64,000 nucleotides of DNA from Arthrobacter russicus (lineage in GTDB: Bacteria > Actinomycetota > Actinomycetes > Actinomycetales > Micrococcaceae), in contig NZ_JAVDQF010000001.1 in the NCBI RefSeq assembly GCF_031454135.1, positions 1,240,001 through 1,304,000 on the forward strand, given 5' to 3'. The notes under the pieces are model-generated. The model was given only the letters and a program-made list of their open reading frames with translations, was not told the origin of the DNA and did not search any database. The position numbers and the translations under genes are program-made. Of this stretch, positions 18,023 to 27,003 are shown piece after piece (within the stretch, counting starts at the first letter, position 1; every line of letters starts with the position of its first letter).

Positions 18023-18158
18023 ATCCGCACCACCTCCGGTTGGAAGCCTACGTGAGAACCGATCTCAGGTGGCGGAGGCCAGCGGACTCACAGTTGAAAC
18101 CGATAGTCTGGGCCTCCGGGACAACACAGGGAATGTTTGGATTCTGGAAGAGGGGAAC

Positions 18159-18914
18159 GTGTTCAGACGCAGGATCGATGAAGCCGATGAGGCCCCGAAG
18201 GGAACTCTGGCCCATGCGCCGGTGCTGACCATCCGGCCGGCGCACGGCGTGACGAAGGCGGTGGTCCTGGTGCTGCACGGCGGCCGGGCCAATTCCTATG
18301 AGCCGGTCCGGGCCCGGCATCTGAGCCCGTCCAGAATGATCCCGTTCGCCAAGCTCCTGCACCGGGAGGGATCCCGCTACGGCCTTTCGGTCTGGTCGTT
18401 GCGGAATCGGGTCCGCGGCTGGAACGGGGCGGAACGCTCGCCGGTGCAGGACGCCCGTTGGGCGCTGGAGAAGATTCGCGAAGAACACTCGAGCGTTCCG
18501 GTCTACCTGGTCGGGCACTCGATGGGCGGCTCAGTCGCGATCGCGGTCGCCGACGACCCGTTGGTGAAAGCGATCGTTTCGCTGGCACCTTGGACCGATG
18601 CGGATTCGCCCACCGAACCGGTGCGGGACCGCAAGGTGTTGATCATCCACGGCGACAAGGACAAGTGGACCAGCGCGCCTTCCTCGCAGCACTTCGCCGA
18701 ACGCGCGGTGGGGCTGGCCCAAGAGGTCTTCTACGTGCGGCTGCGCGGCGCCGGGCATTTCATGTTCGACAAAGTCGCGATCTGGCACCAGCTGACCGCG
18801 GCCTTCGTGCTGCGGCAATTCGGCAGCGAGTTCCAGCTTCCGCTCAAGGCCCGGACCACCCGGCTGGCCGATCGCCTCTACCAATTGCCGCAACGGCTGC
18901 TCACCGAGCTCTAA
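18159..18914 (+). CDS. Alpha/beta hydrolase
   Basis: A 251-residue serine hydrolase. The oxyanion segment is VLHGGRANSYEP, the nucleophile Ser is in GHSMGGS, the acid is probably Asp in HGDKDKWT, and the His is in GAGHFMF. Substrate unknown. The frame is open from a GTG at 18069, but that would leave only 46 bases to the divergent YibE/F start. The GTG at 18159, preceded by AAGAGGGG at very short spacing, is therefore preferred with low certainty. It begins a three-gene unit with the DUF1295 protein and the acyltransferase, suggesting a lipid-related role. Confidence 0.82.
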   Translation: MFRRRIDEADEAPKGTLAHAPVLTIRPAHGVTKAVVLVLHGGRANSYEPVRARHLSPSRMIPFAKLLHREGSRYGLSVWSLRNRVRGWNGAERSPVQDARWALEKIREEHSSVPVYLVGHSMGGSVAIAVADDPLVKAIVSLAPWTDADSPTEPVRDRKVLIIHGDKDKWTSAPSSQHFAERAVGLAQEVFYVRLRGAGHFMFDKVAIWHQLTAAFVLRQFGSEFQLPLKARTTRLADRLYQLPQRLLTEL

Positions 18915-18926
18915 GGAGACTGGAAC

Positions 18927-19754
18927 ATGTTCGACGTCGCAGCGGAGTTCCCCGGTGGGGCTTTCGCACTCAATCTGCTGTGGAGCGCGCTCGGCGTGGC
19001 CGCAGTGCTCGGCGTGACTTTTGGGATCGCCCTGGTGCAGAAACGGCACAGCGTCATCGATGTCGCCTGGGCGATGGGTTTCGTCGTCGTCGCGGCGGTC
19101 AGCTTCGCGGCTTCCTCGGCTGCCGGGGCCGACGCCGGACGCCGGCTGCTGCTGCTCCTCCTGGTCGGCGTCTGGGGGCTCAGATTGGCCGGGTTCATCG
19201 GCTGGCGCGCCCGGGACGGCAAAGAGGACCCGCGCTACGAGGCACTGCTCTCCAAAGCCCCGGGATCGAAAAACCGCTACGCGCTGACCCGGGTCTACCT
19301 GCCCCAGGGTGCGGTGCTGTTCTTCGTTTCGCTCACCATCCAGGTCGGCATGTTCAGCACCGGAACACTGGGCTGGTTGGCCTGGCTCGGGGTCGCAGTC
19401 TGGTTGATCGGGCTGGGCTTCGAATCGGTCGGCGACGCGCAACTCGCCGCATTCAAAGCCGATCCGGGCAATCGCGGGACCGTGCTCAACACCGGGCTGT
19501 GGCGCTACACCCGGCACCCGAACTACTTCGGCGACGCCGCCGTGTGGGTCGGCCTGTTCCTGGTCGTCGCCGACTCATGGCCCGGAGTGTTGACCATCCT
19601 CTCCCCGGTTCTGATGATCTGGGCCCTGGCCGGCAAAACCGGAAAGCCGTTGACCGAAGCCCGGATGTCCGGCCGGCCCGGCTACCGTGAATATTTGGAG
19701 ACCACCAGCGGATTCTTCCCGCTGCCGCCGCGACCGTCCACTAAGGAGCTCTAA
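18927..19754 (+). CDS. DUF1295 membrane protein (steroid 5-alpha-reductase-like)
   Basis: A 275-residue membrane protein with about seven helices. The segment SVIDVAWAMGFV near residue 40 and the C-terminal GLWRYTRHPNYFGDAAVWVGLFL are diagnostic of DUF1295, related to NADPH-dependent steroid 5-alpha reductases and isoprenylcysteine methyltransferases. The conserved R-x-x-R-H-P-N-Y-F-G is intact. The actual substrate is unknown. AAGGAG precedes the ATG by about 7 bases. The stop codon overlaps the start of the next gene (TAATG). Confidence 0.9.
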   Translation: MFDVAAEFPGGAFALNLLWSALGVAAVLGVTFGIALVQKRHSVIDVAWAMGFVVVAAVSFAASSAAGADAGRRLLLLLLVGVWGLRLAGFIGWRARDGKEDPRYEALLSKAPGSKNRYALTRVYLPQGAVLFFVSLTIQVGMFSTGTLGWLAWLGVAVWLIGLGFESVGDAQLAAFKADPGNRGTVLNTGLWRYTRHPNYFGDAAVWVGLFLVVADSWPGVLTILSPVLMIWALAGKTGKPLTEARMSGRPGYREYLETTSGFFPLPPRPSTKEL

Positions 19755-20563
19755 TGCCTTGGCGCCCAGCCCCGAACAACACCTTCTACCGCAGCATCGT
19801 CGGAACCGGACTCTTTTTGCGCTGGCTGTTCCAGATTGACGTCCAAGTGCAAGGGCTGGAGAACCTGCCCACCCCGGATCCGATCGAAGGCAAGGCCCGC
19901 AAGCCGATTCCCGGACGCGGCGCGGTCATTGCGATCACGCACTTCGGCTACCTGGATTTCGCGGTGGCCTCCTTGGTCATGTGGCGGCATGCCAAAGTGC
20001 AGATGCGCTACCTGATCCACAAGGGCGCGGCCGACCATTGGCTCGCCGGCCCGGCGATTTCCGCCGCCGGCCATGTCGTGGTGGACAAAAAAGCCGGTCG
20101 TGATGCTTATCTGCAAGCCGTGGCGAAGCTCAAAGAAGGCGAGTACATCGCGATCCTGCCGGAAGCCGGGGTGAGCCGTTCCTTCACGGTGCGCGAATGC
20201 AAAACCGGGGCAGTCCGGATGGCCGCGGAAGCCGGCGTCCCGATCATCCCGATCTCGGTGTGGGGTGCGCACCGGCTGATGACCCGCGGCCACGGCTTCA
20301 AGCCCTTCAAATCCTGGCGGATGCCGATCCGGGTCCGGATCGGCGAACCGATCAATCCGGCGATCGATGCCGACCCGGTAGCGGAAACCGAGAAGCTGCG
20401 CGCCCGGCTGCAATCCGGAATCGATGCGGCGATCGCCGATTATCCGCAGACGCCCGAGCCCGGTGCCTGGTGGATGCCCGCCGCGGCCGGTGGCGGTGCC
20501 ATGACGGTCCAGGAACAAGCCGAAGCCGACGCCCACGATGTGGCCCGCGGACGCAGAAGCTGA
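19754..20563 (+). CDS. 1-acyl-glycerol-3-phosphate acyltransferase-like (PlsC) protein
   Basis: A 269-residue acyltransferase of phospholipid synthesis. The catalytic HX4D motif is H63-FGYL-D68 (ITHFGYLDF). Block III, usually FPEGTRS, reads LPEAGVSRS here, and block IV is VPIIPISVWGAHR. The substrate-binding Gly-Thr of block III is therefore changed to Ala-Gly, a feature of an actinobacterial subgroup. It should act at the inner membrane face. Translational coupling with the DUF1295 gene is likely (TAATG). Confidence 0.9.
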   Translation: MPWRPAPNNTFYRSIVGTGLFLRWLFQIDVQVQGLENLPTPDPIEGKARKPIPGRGAVIAITHFGYLDFAVASLVMWRHAKVQMRYLIHKGAADHWLAGPAISAAGHVVVDKKAGRDAYLQAVAKLKEGEYIAILPEAGVSRSFTVRECKTGAVRMAAEAGVPIIPISVWGAHRLMTRGHGFKPFKSWRMPIRVRIGEPINPAIDADPVAETEKLRARLQSGIDAAIADYPQTPEPGAWWMPAAAGGGAMTVQEQAEADAHDVARGRRS

Positions 20564-20585
20564 CTCGCAGCTAGACGGCTGAGCG

Positions 20586-20606
20586 CCGGGCCTGGACCAG
20601 GCCCGG
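20586..20606. terminator. Hairpin between convergent acyltransferase and peptidase genes
   Basis: CCGGGCCTGG and CCAGGCCCGG are exact complements separated by one base, giving a strong GC-rich stem in the 88-base convergent gap. No T-run on either side. Confidence 0.5.
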
Positions 20607-20651
20607 GGCCTGACTTCAGTCGTCGTGCAACACCGCGTCGGAGCAGCGCGC

Positions 20652-21230
20652 TCAGCCGTTGATCTTCTTGACCAGGGCGGCGATTTTGGCATTGCCCGGC
20701 GGCACATTGATTTCGAAGTGCATTTCGTCCTTGCGGCCGTTGTAATCGCCGCCCCAACGGACCACGCCGTTGCAGTCCGCGATGATCTTGTGGATCGCTT
20801 TGACCTGCGCGGCGCTGAAGGTCCCGGCTTTGCCCAGCGGGTGCTGTGGCGCGTTGCAATCGATCGCGGTGCCGCTGGCGTGGTTGGAGAGGTCAGTGCT
20901 GCCGCTGATGTCGCGGTAGGCGAAGCCCCAACAGGTGTCCTTCACGAGTTTTTCGACTTCGCTGTTGAACCGCCTGGCCACATAGCCCAGAATCGTATGC
21001 ACATCGCCCTTGCGTACGCCCGGCGCGAAGCTCGCGGCGCCGACGGTCAGCTTTTGCAGCGGAGTATCCTTGGCCGCCGGCCAGCCGTTCTGCGAAGTGG
21101 CGGCGAGTGCCGGTGCGGCGGCAACCACACCGAATCCGGCAGCAGCGAGAATCGCCGCTGCACCACGGACCGCGCTACGCCGGGAAATGATCGGGTTTTT
21201 CTGATCCGGGCGACCGGTTTCTTGATGCAC
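20652..21230 (-). CDS. Exported M15-type peptidase (CwlK / VanY-like)
   Basis: A 192-residue protein. The N-terminus carries a twin-arginine signal (SRRSAVRG followed by a hydrophobic Ala-rich stretch ending PALAA), so Tat export is likely. The mature domain has the M15 zinc ligands H117 and D124 in SNHASGTAIDCN and H171 in DEMHFEI. The family cleaves peptide stems of peptidoglycan (L-Ala-D-Glu endopeptidases or D,D-carboxypeptidases). The GTG at 21230 follows GGAAAGG; the frame extends 14 codons further. It probably acts in wall remodelling or as a lysin. Confidence 0.85.
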   Translation of the reverse strand: MHQETGRPDQKNPIISRRSAVRGAAAILAAAGFGVVAAAPALAATSQNGWPAAKDTPLQKLTVGAASFAPGVRKGDVHTILGYVARRFNSEVEKLVKDTCWGFAYRDISGSTDLSNHASGTAIDCNAPQHPLGKAGTFSAAQVKAIHKIIADCNGVVRWGGDYNGRKDEMHFEINVPPGNAKIAALVKKING

Positions 21231-21323
21231 GGATGTGCCTTTCCTGGGTTGACCCCCAACCACGAGCAGCACAAATCTGCCCGAAGCAGCCGGGCCGCGT
21301 CAAGAGGCGATCGCGTGTCTGCA

Positions 21324-21356
21324 CCAGGTTCCCGGCAAACTCCCGGGAAACCTGGG
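21324..21356 (-). terminator. Hairpin downstream of glyS-GNAT operon
   Basis: ACCAGGTTCCCGG (21324-21336) pairs with CCGGGAAACCTGG (21344-21356) with one bulged base. It begins 2 bases past the acetyltransferase stop. No clear T-run. Confidence 0.5.
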
Positions 21357-21357
21357 T

Positions 21358-22350
21358 TCAGAGCACCACGATGCGGGTTTCGTCGCCGACTCCGCGGGCT
21401 TTTCCGGCAACCAGCAGCGGCTCGACCAGGTCGGTCAACGGCAGCATCGAGCTGTCCACCTCGAGCACCACCGGGTGCTGGTACGCGAGCAGCGAAACCA
21501 GGTCGCGCACTGCCGCCGCTGCGTCATCGGCAGCCAGCTGGGGCTCCCAGCCGACGAACACGTCGGCGGCCGGATCATCCGGGGTGTCGGTCAGGGCGTG
21601 CTGGCCATAGCTCACCGCGAAGGCCCGGATCCGGCCCCGTTTGCTCGGCTTCGCCGCTCCGCCGAACGCGCTTTCCGGCTCGGCCCGCAAAACGATCGCG
21701 CCTTGCGCCCCGGTGGCGTCGGCCAGGAAATAGGATTGCACCGTGCCCGGGCTGAGCTGCCCGGTGGGGCTCCAGTCTTGGTGCACCGCTTGGTACCAGC
21801 GCCCGACGACGTCGGTCAGCTCCACCGAGCCGGTCGCCAGATCCTGCACCACGTCGGAACCGGCCTCTTCGTCTGCCTGGTCATCGGTTTTTTGGAATCG
21901 GGGCAAGGACAAGACGCCGGGATCGATCTGGATCAAGCGCGAGGTCTGCACCGTTGCGGCACCGACGGCCTGGGCGAAGCCCGCTCCGGAGGTGCCTGCG
22001 TCGACTTTCCCGGTCAGTTCGCGCACCCCGCTCGGGGCTTGCCCGGCCTCGTGCCGGAGCATCGTCAACAGCGTTGCGCCGACCCCTTGCCGCCGGTGGT
22101 CCCGGGCTACCTCGAGGTATGCCGAAAGCCGGCTGCCATGCAGTTCCTGCTCCATCACCATGCCGGCGGCGACCGGGATTCCCTGGTCGGTGGCCACGAT
22201 GCAGCGCTTCCAGCGTGCTCCGTTGCCGCCGTCGTTGTTCGGCCCCAGGGTCTGCCGGTACCAACCGTTCTGCTGGCCTTCCGGATCACCCCAGATCTGC
22301 AGCAGTTCCGCCTCGTCGCCCTCCCGCCAGGGCCGGTATTTCAAGGCCAT
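21358..22350 (-). CDS. GNAT family N-acetyltransferase, two-domain
   Basis: A 330-residue protein. The first ~140 residues are a GNAT domain with the acetyl-CoA loop DHRRQGVGATLL. The C-terminal ~170 residues (FFVG-type VFVGWEPQLAADDAAAA) look like a second, degenerate GNAT fold. Substrate unknown. The ATG overlaps the glyS stop (TAATG), so it is coupled to glycyl-tRNA synthetase. This coupling may reflect a translation-related or simply convenient expression link. Confidence 0.85.
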   Translation of the reverse strand: MALKYRPWREGDEAELLQIWGDPEGQQNGWYRQTLGPNNDGGNGARWKRCIVATDQGIPVAAGMVMEQELHGSRLSAYLEVARDHRRQGVGATLLTMLRHEAGQAPSGVRELTGKVDAGTSGAGFAQAVGAATVQTSRLIQIDPGVLSLPRFQKTDDQADEEAGSDVVQDLATGSVELTDVVGRWYQAVHQDWSPTGQLSPGTVQSYFLADATGAQGAIVLRAEPESAFGGAAKPSKRGRIRAFAVSYGQHALTDTPDDPAADVFVGWEPQLAADDAAAAVRDLVSLLAYQHPVVLEVDSSMLPLTDLVEPLLVAGKARGVGDETRIVVL

Positions 22351-23738
22351 TATGCCCCCAGCAGCCGGGTCGCGAGGTAGCTGCGCACCTGGTCCAGAGC
22401 AACCCGCTCCTGGCTCATCGAATCGCGCTCCCGAATGGTCACTGCCTGGTCTTCCAGGGTGTCGAAGTCCACCGTGATGCAGAACGGGGTGCCCACCTCG
22501 TCTTGCCGGCGGTAACGGCGGCCGATCGCGCCGGCGTCGTCGAACTCGATGTTCCAGTACTTGCGCAGTTCCGCGGCCAAGTCCTTCGCTTTCGGCGAGA
22601 GGTCTTCGTTGCGGGAGAGCGGGAGCACGGCGGCCTTGATCGGGGCCAGCCGCGGATCGAGTTTGAGCACCGTGCGCTTGTCCACTCCGCCCTTGGTGTT
22701 CGGGGCCTCGTCTTCGGTGTACGCATCGATCAGGAACGCCATCATGGACCGGGTCAAGCCGAAGGACGGCTCGATCACGTAGGGCGTGAACCGTTCATTC
22801 GTGGCCTGGTTGAAATAGCTCAATTCAGTCCCGGAGGCCTTCGAATGGTTGGTCAGATCGAAGTCGGTGCGGTTCGCGATGCCCATCAGCTCACCCCATT
22901 CGGAGCCTTGGAAACCGAACTTGTACTCCACGTCGATGGTTCCGGCCGAATAGTGCGCCCGGTCTTCGGCAGGCACGTCGAATTTGCGCATGTGGTCCGG
23001 GTTGATGCCCAGGTCCACGAACCAATCCCAGCAGGCCTCCACCCAATGCTTGAACCACTCATCGGCCTCGGCCGGGGCGGTGAAGAACTCGATCTCCATC
23101 TGTTCGAACTCGCGGGTGCGGAAAATGAAGTTTCCGGGCGTGATCTCATTGCGGAACGCCTTGCCCATCTGTCCGATGCCGAACGGCGGCTTCTTCCGCG
23201 AGGTGGTCAGCACGTTGTTGAAGTTGGTGAAGATGCCCTGCGCAGTCTCCGGACGCAAGTAGTGCAAGCCCTCCTGGTTGTCCACCGGGCCCAAGTAGGT
23301 CTTCATCAGACCGGAGAAGAGTTGCGGCTCGGTCCAATTGCCGGGCTGGCCGGTGTCCGGGTCCTTGATGTCGGCCAGGCCGTTTTCCGGCGGGTGCCCG
23401 TGCTTGGCGGTGTACGCCTCGATCAAGTGGTCGGCGCGGTAACGCTTGTGCGTGTGCAGGGACTCGACCAACGGGTCGGTGAAAGTCTCCACGTGCCCGG
23501 AGGCGACCCAGGTCGGGGTGGGCAGGATCACCGAAGAATCCAGGCCGACCATATCGCCGCGTCCGCGGACGAAGGTCTGCCACCACTGCTTCTTGATGTT
23601 CTCCTTCAGCTCCACGCCCAAGGGCCCGTAATCCCAAGCCGACCTGGACCCGCCGTAGATCTCCCCGGCCTGGAAGACGAACCCGCGGCGCTTGGCCAGC
23701 GAGATGATCGGATCGAGGGCGGATTTGTTGGCGGCCAT
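22350..23738 (-). CDS. glyS: Glycine--tRNA ligase (alpha2 type)
   Basis: A 462-residue class II aminoacyl-tRNA synthetase that charges tRNA-Gly. The opening [34 protein letters not shown] and motif 2 region [25 protein letters not shown] are characteristic of the single-chain archaeal/eukaryotic-like GlyRS used by actinobacteria. The C-terminal anticodon-binding domain begins near residue 355 ([11 protein letters not shown]). AGGAG is well spaced for the ATG at 23738 and not for an in-frame GTG 9 bases earlier. I see no T-box or riboswitch in the leader. Confidence 0.96.
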   Translation of the reverse strand: MAANKSALDPIISLAKRRGFVFQAGEIYGGSRSAWDYGPLGVELKENIKKQWWQTFVRGRGDMVGLDSSVILPTPTWVASGHVETFTDPLVESLHTHKRYRADHLIEAYTAKHGHPPENGLADIKDPDTGQPGNWTEPQLFSGLMKTYLGPVDNQEGLHYLRPETAQGIFTNFNNVLTTSRKKPPFGIGQMGKAFRNEITPGNFIFRTREFEQMEIEFFTAPAEADEWFKHWVEACWDWFVDLGINPDHMRKFDVPAEDRAHYSAGTIDVEYKFGFQGSEWGELMGIANRTDFDLTNHSKASGTELSYFNQATNERFTPYVIEPSFGLTRSMMAFLIDAYTEDEAPNTKGGVDKRTVLKLDPRLAPIKAAVLPLSRNEDLSPKAKDLAAELRKYWNIEFDDAGAIGRRYRRQDEVGTPFCITVDFDTLEDQAVTIRERDSMSQERVALDQVRSYLATRLLGA

Positions 23739-23795
23739 AGTGGTCACTCCTGGGCTAGGCGGACGGCTGGATGCAGAACGCGTGAGGCGTTATTC

Positions 23796-23812
23796 GTATA
23801 TTTCAGATATAC
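23796..23812. promoter_or_regulatory. AT-rich dyad in glyS leader
   Basis: GTATAT and ATATAC flank a 5-base centre within an AT-rich patch 58-74 bases upstream of glyS; it probably belongs to the promoter, but no confident -35/-10 pair can be set. Confidence 0.3.
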
Positions 23813-23897
23813 ACGTCTGAAGCCTACCGGGCGATCCGGTCAAGCCTGAAGTCCGGCGCCGGAGCCCCGGGTTTGTCCCGCCGGACGCGGACCGACG

Positions 23898-24920
23898 TCA
23901 GCCGATCTGCAGACACACCGGGGTGCCGATGCCGATTTCCTGCTGTTTTCCGCCCAGCATGCCGTCCGGCAGCACCGCGAACACCGTGATGCTGTCCGAT
24001 TTCTGGTTCGCCGCGTAAAGCACTCCGCTGCCGAGGGCGAAGTGCCGCGGCCAGGCGCCACCGGTCGGTGTCTCCTGGATCAATTCCGGCAAGTTCCCGC
24101 CCGCCGGATCAGCCAACCGGAAGACACTGATCTGGTCTTGGCCACGCACGCTCACATACGCCAGATCCGCAGCTGCGGAAAGTTCGATATGCGCCGGATA
24201 GCTTTTCCCGACGCTTTCCCGGGTGGCCAACGGTGTCCGGCCCGCATACTGCCAACCGCCTGCGGCCTCACGACGGGCCCGGCTGAAAACATGCAGCGCG
24301 CCGTCCAGCTCGCCGACCACCAACAGCTGATCCGCCGAGTCGCCGCGGCGCAGGACCAGATGCCGCGGGCCGGTGCCCGGCGGCAGTCGGATCAGCGCTT
24401 CCTCCGGCAGGGCCTCGTCGCCCGGGCGCAGCTCGCGCACCGAATCCGAACCGAGGTCGGAAACCAGGACCGTGCCGTACGGGGTCGGCACGGCTTGGTG
24501 CGCATGCGAGGCTTCCTGCCGCTCGGCGATCGGCCCGGAGCCGGTCAGTTGCAGTGTGCATTGCGGCTCCAGCCCCCGGGCGCTGCGCAGCAGTACCACT
24601 GAGCCGGAAGTGTAATTGGCCGCAATGATCCGGCCTCCGCACAGCAGGGCAAGATGGCAGGGGTCCGCCCCGATCTCCGGGGACTCCGCCACCAGCGCCA
24701 AAGAGCCGTCATGGGCATCGCGCTCGAAGATCACCACCTGGCCCGCTCCACGCTCCAACACCGCATAGACGCCGTCGTCGGCCAAAGCCAGGAAGGACGG
24801 GTCCGGCACTTCGGCGAGCAATCGCGGCCGGCCGAGCAAGCCGTCCTCGCCGATCGGGACCGCGCTGATTCCCTGGCCCCGATTGGAGCCGGAAGTGTAT
24901 GAGCCGACGAGGAGTTCCAT
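23898..24920 (-). CDS. Lactonase family protein (6-phosphogluconolactonase-like seven-bladed propeller)
   Basis: A 340-residue cytoplasmic beta-propeller. Blade motifs recur: VGSYTSG at the start, DPCHLALLCGGRIIAANYTSGSV, EASHAHQAVPTPYGTVLVSDLGSD, GPRHLVLR, YPAHIELSAAADLAYVSVRGQDQISVF and WPRHFALGSGVLYAANQKSDSITVF. These match the YbhE/Pgl lactonase family, which opens 6-phosphogluconolactone in the pentose phosphate pathway, although many members have other lactone substrates. It stands alone downstream of the IR element at 24962-25020. Confidence 0.88.
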   Translation of the reverse strand: MELLVGSYTSGSNRGQGISAVPIGEDGLLGRPRLLAEVPDPSFLALADDGVYAVLERGAGQVVIFERDAHDGSLALVAESPEIGADPCHLALLCGGRIIAANYTSGSVVLLRSARGLEPQCTLQLTGSGPIAERQEASHAHQAVPTPYGTVLVSDLGSDSVRELRPGDEALPEEALIRLPPGTGPRHLVLRRGDSADQLLVVGELDGALHVFSRARREAAGGWQYAGRTPLATRESVGKSYPAHIELSAAADLAYVSVRGQDQISVFRLADPAGGNLPELIQETPTGGAWPRHFALGSGVLYAANQKSDSITVFAVLPDGMLGGKQQEIGIGTPVCLQIG

Positions 24921-24961
24921 CCGCCCAGACTATCCCCCGGAACAACCTCGCGCCGGCAACA

Positions 24962-25020
24962 CCGAGTGGCCAGATCGGCCGGCTAAACCGAGGTCATAAA
25001 GTGCAGATCTGGCCACTCGG
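24962..25020. repeat. Dispersed inverted-repeat element, copy 1
   Basis: Perfect 15-base arms, CCGAGTGGCCAGATC at 24962-24976 and its complement at 25006-25020, enclose a 29-base loop. The element fills most of the gap between the lactonase and DMT genes. Its core CGAGTGGCCAG recurs in the element at 60530-60592. Confidence 0.75.
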
Positions 25021-25031
25021 CGACTAGATGA

Positions 25032-25991
25032 TCAGCGCAGCGGCTTGCGCGGCCAAGGCAGCGTCGCGAGGACCATGGCCAGCAGGGTCAGCAACGTGCC
25101 CAGCCAGGTGGCCGGCGCGATCACCGTTCCCGGCGTCGGCACGATCAGATCCAGAGCCAGTGAACCCAGCAGCTGCCCGGCGATCATGCCCAAGCCGGTG
25201 AGCAGGACGCCGAGCCCGCGGACCAGCCAAGCGCTCAAGCAGATGAAGAAACAGCCCAGTGCGCCGCCCAGGTAGTACCACCATTCGCCGGGCAGTGGAT
25301 TGCCGACCCCGCTGATCCAGACTTTGACCAGCCAGGCCAGCAACAAGATCACCGCCCCGACGGCGAAGTTCATCACGGTGGCCGCCAGCGGGGTCCCGTA
25401 ATGCAGGCTCTGCATGCCGTTCATCGCCTGTTGGAAACTCATCAAGAAGCCCGCCGCCAACGGCAGCAACACCGGGAACAGCCAGTGGCTGGCATCTTCG
25501 GCTTGCGCAAAGCGGGGCGAAACCGCCCAGATCACTGCCGCAATGGTCAACACCGCGGAAATCACCCGGATGCCGGTGATCGGCTTTTTGCCGGCCGGCG
25601 AAATGCCCAACCGGTCCACCAGCAACCCGCTGAGGCTCTGCCCGGTGACCAGCGCCACGGTGAACAGCGCGATGCCGATCACCGCGACGGTCAAGCCCTG
25701 GGTCAAGACCAAAAACGCCCCGACGGCACCGGCCATGACGTACCAGCGCGGGAATTTCCGGGCCTTGAGCGCCGGGCCGATCGCGCGCAACCCGGAGCGG
25801 CCGGAAGGTGAGGCCAAAGACACCGCGAGGATCAGGATCAGGCCGCTGCCGAAGCTGATCGCGGCTGCGGCCAGACCGTCATCGAGCCGGGCACCGAGGG
25901 CGCCGTTGATCCGGCCTTGGCCGGCTACGGCGAGCCCGCCCAGCACCGCGAGCGGTATGCCGAGCAGAACGGGTACTCTGTGCTGGTCCAT
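25032..25991 (-). CDS. DMT family transporter (DUF606 / YdcZ-like, fused tandem)
   Basis: A 319-residue membrane protein with ten helices. Two homologous halves are visible: GLAVAGQGRINGALGARLDDGLAAAAISFGSGLIL and, in the second half, LLPLAAGFLMSFQQAMNGMQSLHYGTPLAATVMNFAVGAVILL. The N-Q-x-x-N-G pattern and the repeat are typical of DUF606/YdcZ in the drug/metabolite transporter superfamily. Substrate unknown. Start is the ATG at 25991; divergent from the S4 gene with 133 bases between. Confidence 0.86.
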   Translation of the reverse strand: MDQHRVPVLLGIPLAVLGGLAVAGQGRINGALGARLDDGLAAAAISFGSGLILILAVSLASPSGRSGLRAIGPALKARKFPRWYVMAGAVGAFLVLTQGLTVAVIGIALFTVALVTGQSLSGLLVDRLGISPAGKKPITGIRVISAVLTIAAVIWAVSPRFAQAEDASHWLFPVLLPLAAGFLMSFQQAMNGMQSLHYGTPLAATVMNFAVGAVILLLAWLVKVWISGVGNPLPGEWWYYLGGALGCFFICLSAWLVRGLGVLLTGLGMIAGQLLGSLALDLIVPTPGTVIAPATWLGTLLTLLAMVLATLPWPRKPLR

Positions 25992-26124
25992 CCACTTCCT
26001 GCCTGGCTTCCGAGTGGTCTGCCGAAGCTGCCCGTAAGCCCGCGTGGGCGTTCAGCGGTTGCCCGACAGAACCGAGTCTCTACCCTGGCGCCCCGGGTTC
26101 GCAAATATCGGGCATCATGGTTAC

Positions 26125-26346
26125 ATGCCCGATATCGAAGAAATCCCGATCCGCGACGAATCCATCCGCCTGGGCCAACTGCTCAAATTGGCCAGTCTGG
26201 CAGAGGACGGCATCCAGGCCAAGGAATTCATCGAAAACGGTCTGGTCAAAGTCGACGGGCAGATCGAAAGCCGACGTGGCGCGCAGATCCGTCCCGGTTC
26301 CGTGGTCAGCCTGAACGGCCAATCGATCCGGGTCAGCGCCGGCTGA
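26125..26346 (+). CDS. Small RNA-binding S4-domain protein
   Basis: A 73-residue protein consisting almost entirely of one S4 domain: IRLGQLLKLASLAEDGIQAKEFIENGLVKVDGQIESRRGAQIRPGSVV. This is the YaaA/YbcJ-type stand-alone S4 protein, expected to bind structured RNA, probably rRNA. The ATG at 26125 starts the domain; no Shine-Dalgarno is visible just upstream, so translation may be leaderless or use weak initiation. It converges with the esterase gene (15-base gap). Confidence 0.88.
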   Translation: MPDIEEIPIRDESIRLGQLLKLASLAEDGIQAKEFIENGLVKVDGQIESRRGAQIRPGSVVSLNGQSIRVSAG

Positions 26347-26361
26347 CCGGCCGAGCGCTGC

Positions 26362-27003
26362 TCAGCCAAGCACTTTGACCCGCAAGAACTCAACGATGTG
26401 CCCGATTTCCGCCTCGCAGATGCCGTGCCACATGCCGGTGTAGAGCACTTTCATCAGTTCCGTGTGCTGGCTGAGCCATTCATTGCTCACTTCGATCAGC
26501 GGCTGCGGCAATACCGGATCGGCCTGATCCCGACCCCAGAAGAACGGTGTTTTCGCCGAGGCGAGCCCAGCGTCCTTGAAGTACGGATCGGAGAGCGTCA
26601 CGACAAAACCGGAAAGCCCGACGACGGCGGCGTACCGGCCGGGTCGGTGCCGTAGCAATGAAACTGCCATCGCCATGCCCTGCGAGAAACCGAGCAGGGT
26701 CACTGAAGAAAACTCACCGGCAACCGATTCGAGCCAGTCATCAAGCGCTCTGGTTGCCTCAAGGACCGATTCCGGCTCAATCGCCAGATCAGCCTGCAAA
26801 GGGAACCAGGCGTAGCCAGGACCGGCTGATTGCCCGGCCCGGACCGAAACCACGGTGAATTCCGCGGGCAATTGTTCCGCCAGCCCGAAGAGGTCGGCTT
26901 CATTGGCGCCGTAACCGTGCAGCAACACCAAAAGCGGCGTGCCTGCCCGTTCCGATTCCGGTTTCGACCACAGCAGTACAGGTTCGTTCGAGGACGTCAT
27001 CAT
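26362..27003 (-). CDS. Alpha/beta hydrolase, phospholipase/carboxylesterase type
   Basis: A 213-residue serine hydrolase. LLVLLHGYGANEADL gives the oxyanion hole, GFSQGMAMA the nucleophile Ser, DPVLPQPL the acid and MWHGICEAEI the His, matching the small phospholipase/carboxylesterase family (YpfH-like). The ATG at 27003 overlaps the stop of the AAA ATPase gene (ATGA). It is the last gene of the ligA operon. Confidence 0.87.
   Translation of the reverse strand: MMTSSNEPVLLWSKPESERAGTPLLVLLHGYGANEADLFGLAEQLPAEFTVVSVRAGQSAGPGYAWFPLQADLAIEPESVLEATRALDDWLESVAGEFSSVTLLGFSQGMAMAVSLLRHRPGRYAAVVGLSGFVVTLSDPYFKDAGLASAKTPFFWGRDQADPVLPQPLIEVSNEWLSQHTELMKVLYTGMWHGICEAEIGHIVEFLRVKVLG

Noticed and set aside
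23739-23897. T-box or riboswitch in the glyS leader
   Set aside because: No T-box sequence or specifier hairpin; only a short AT-rich dyad.
24962-25020. Transposon end or IS remnant
   Set aside because: No transposase or target-site duplication; better described as a dispersed hairpin family.
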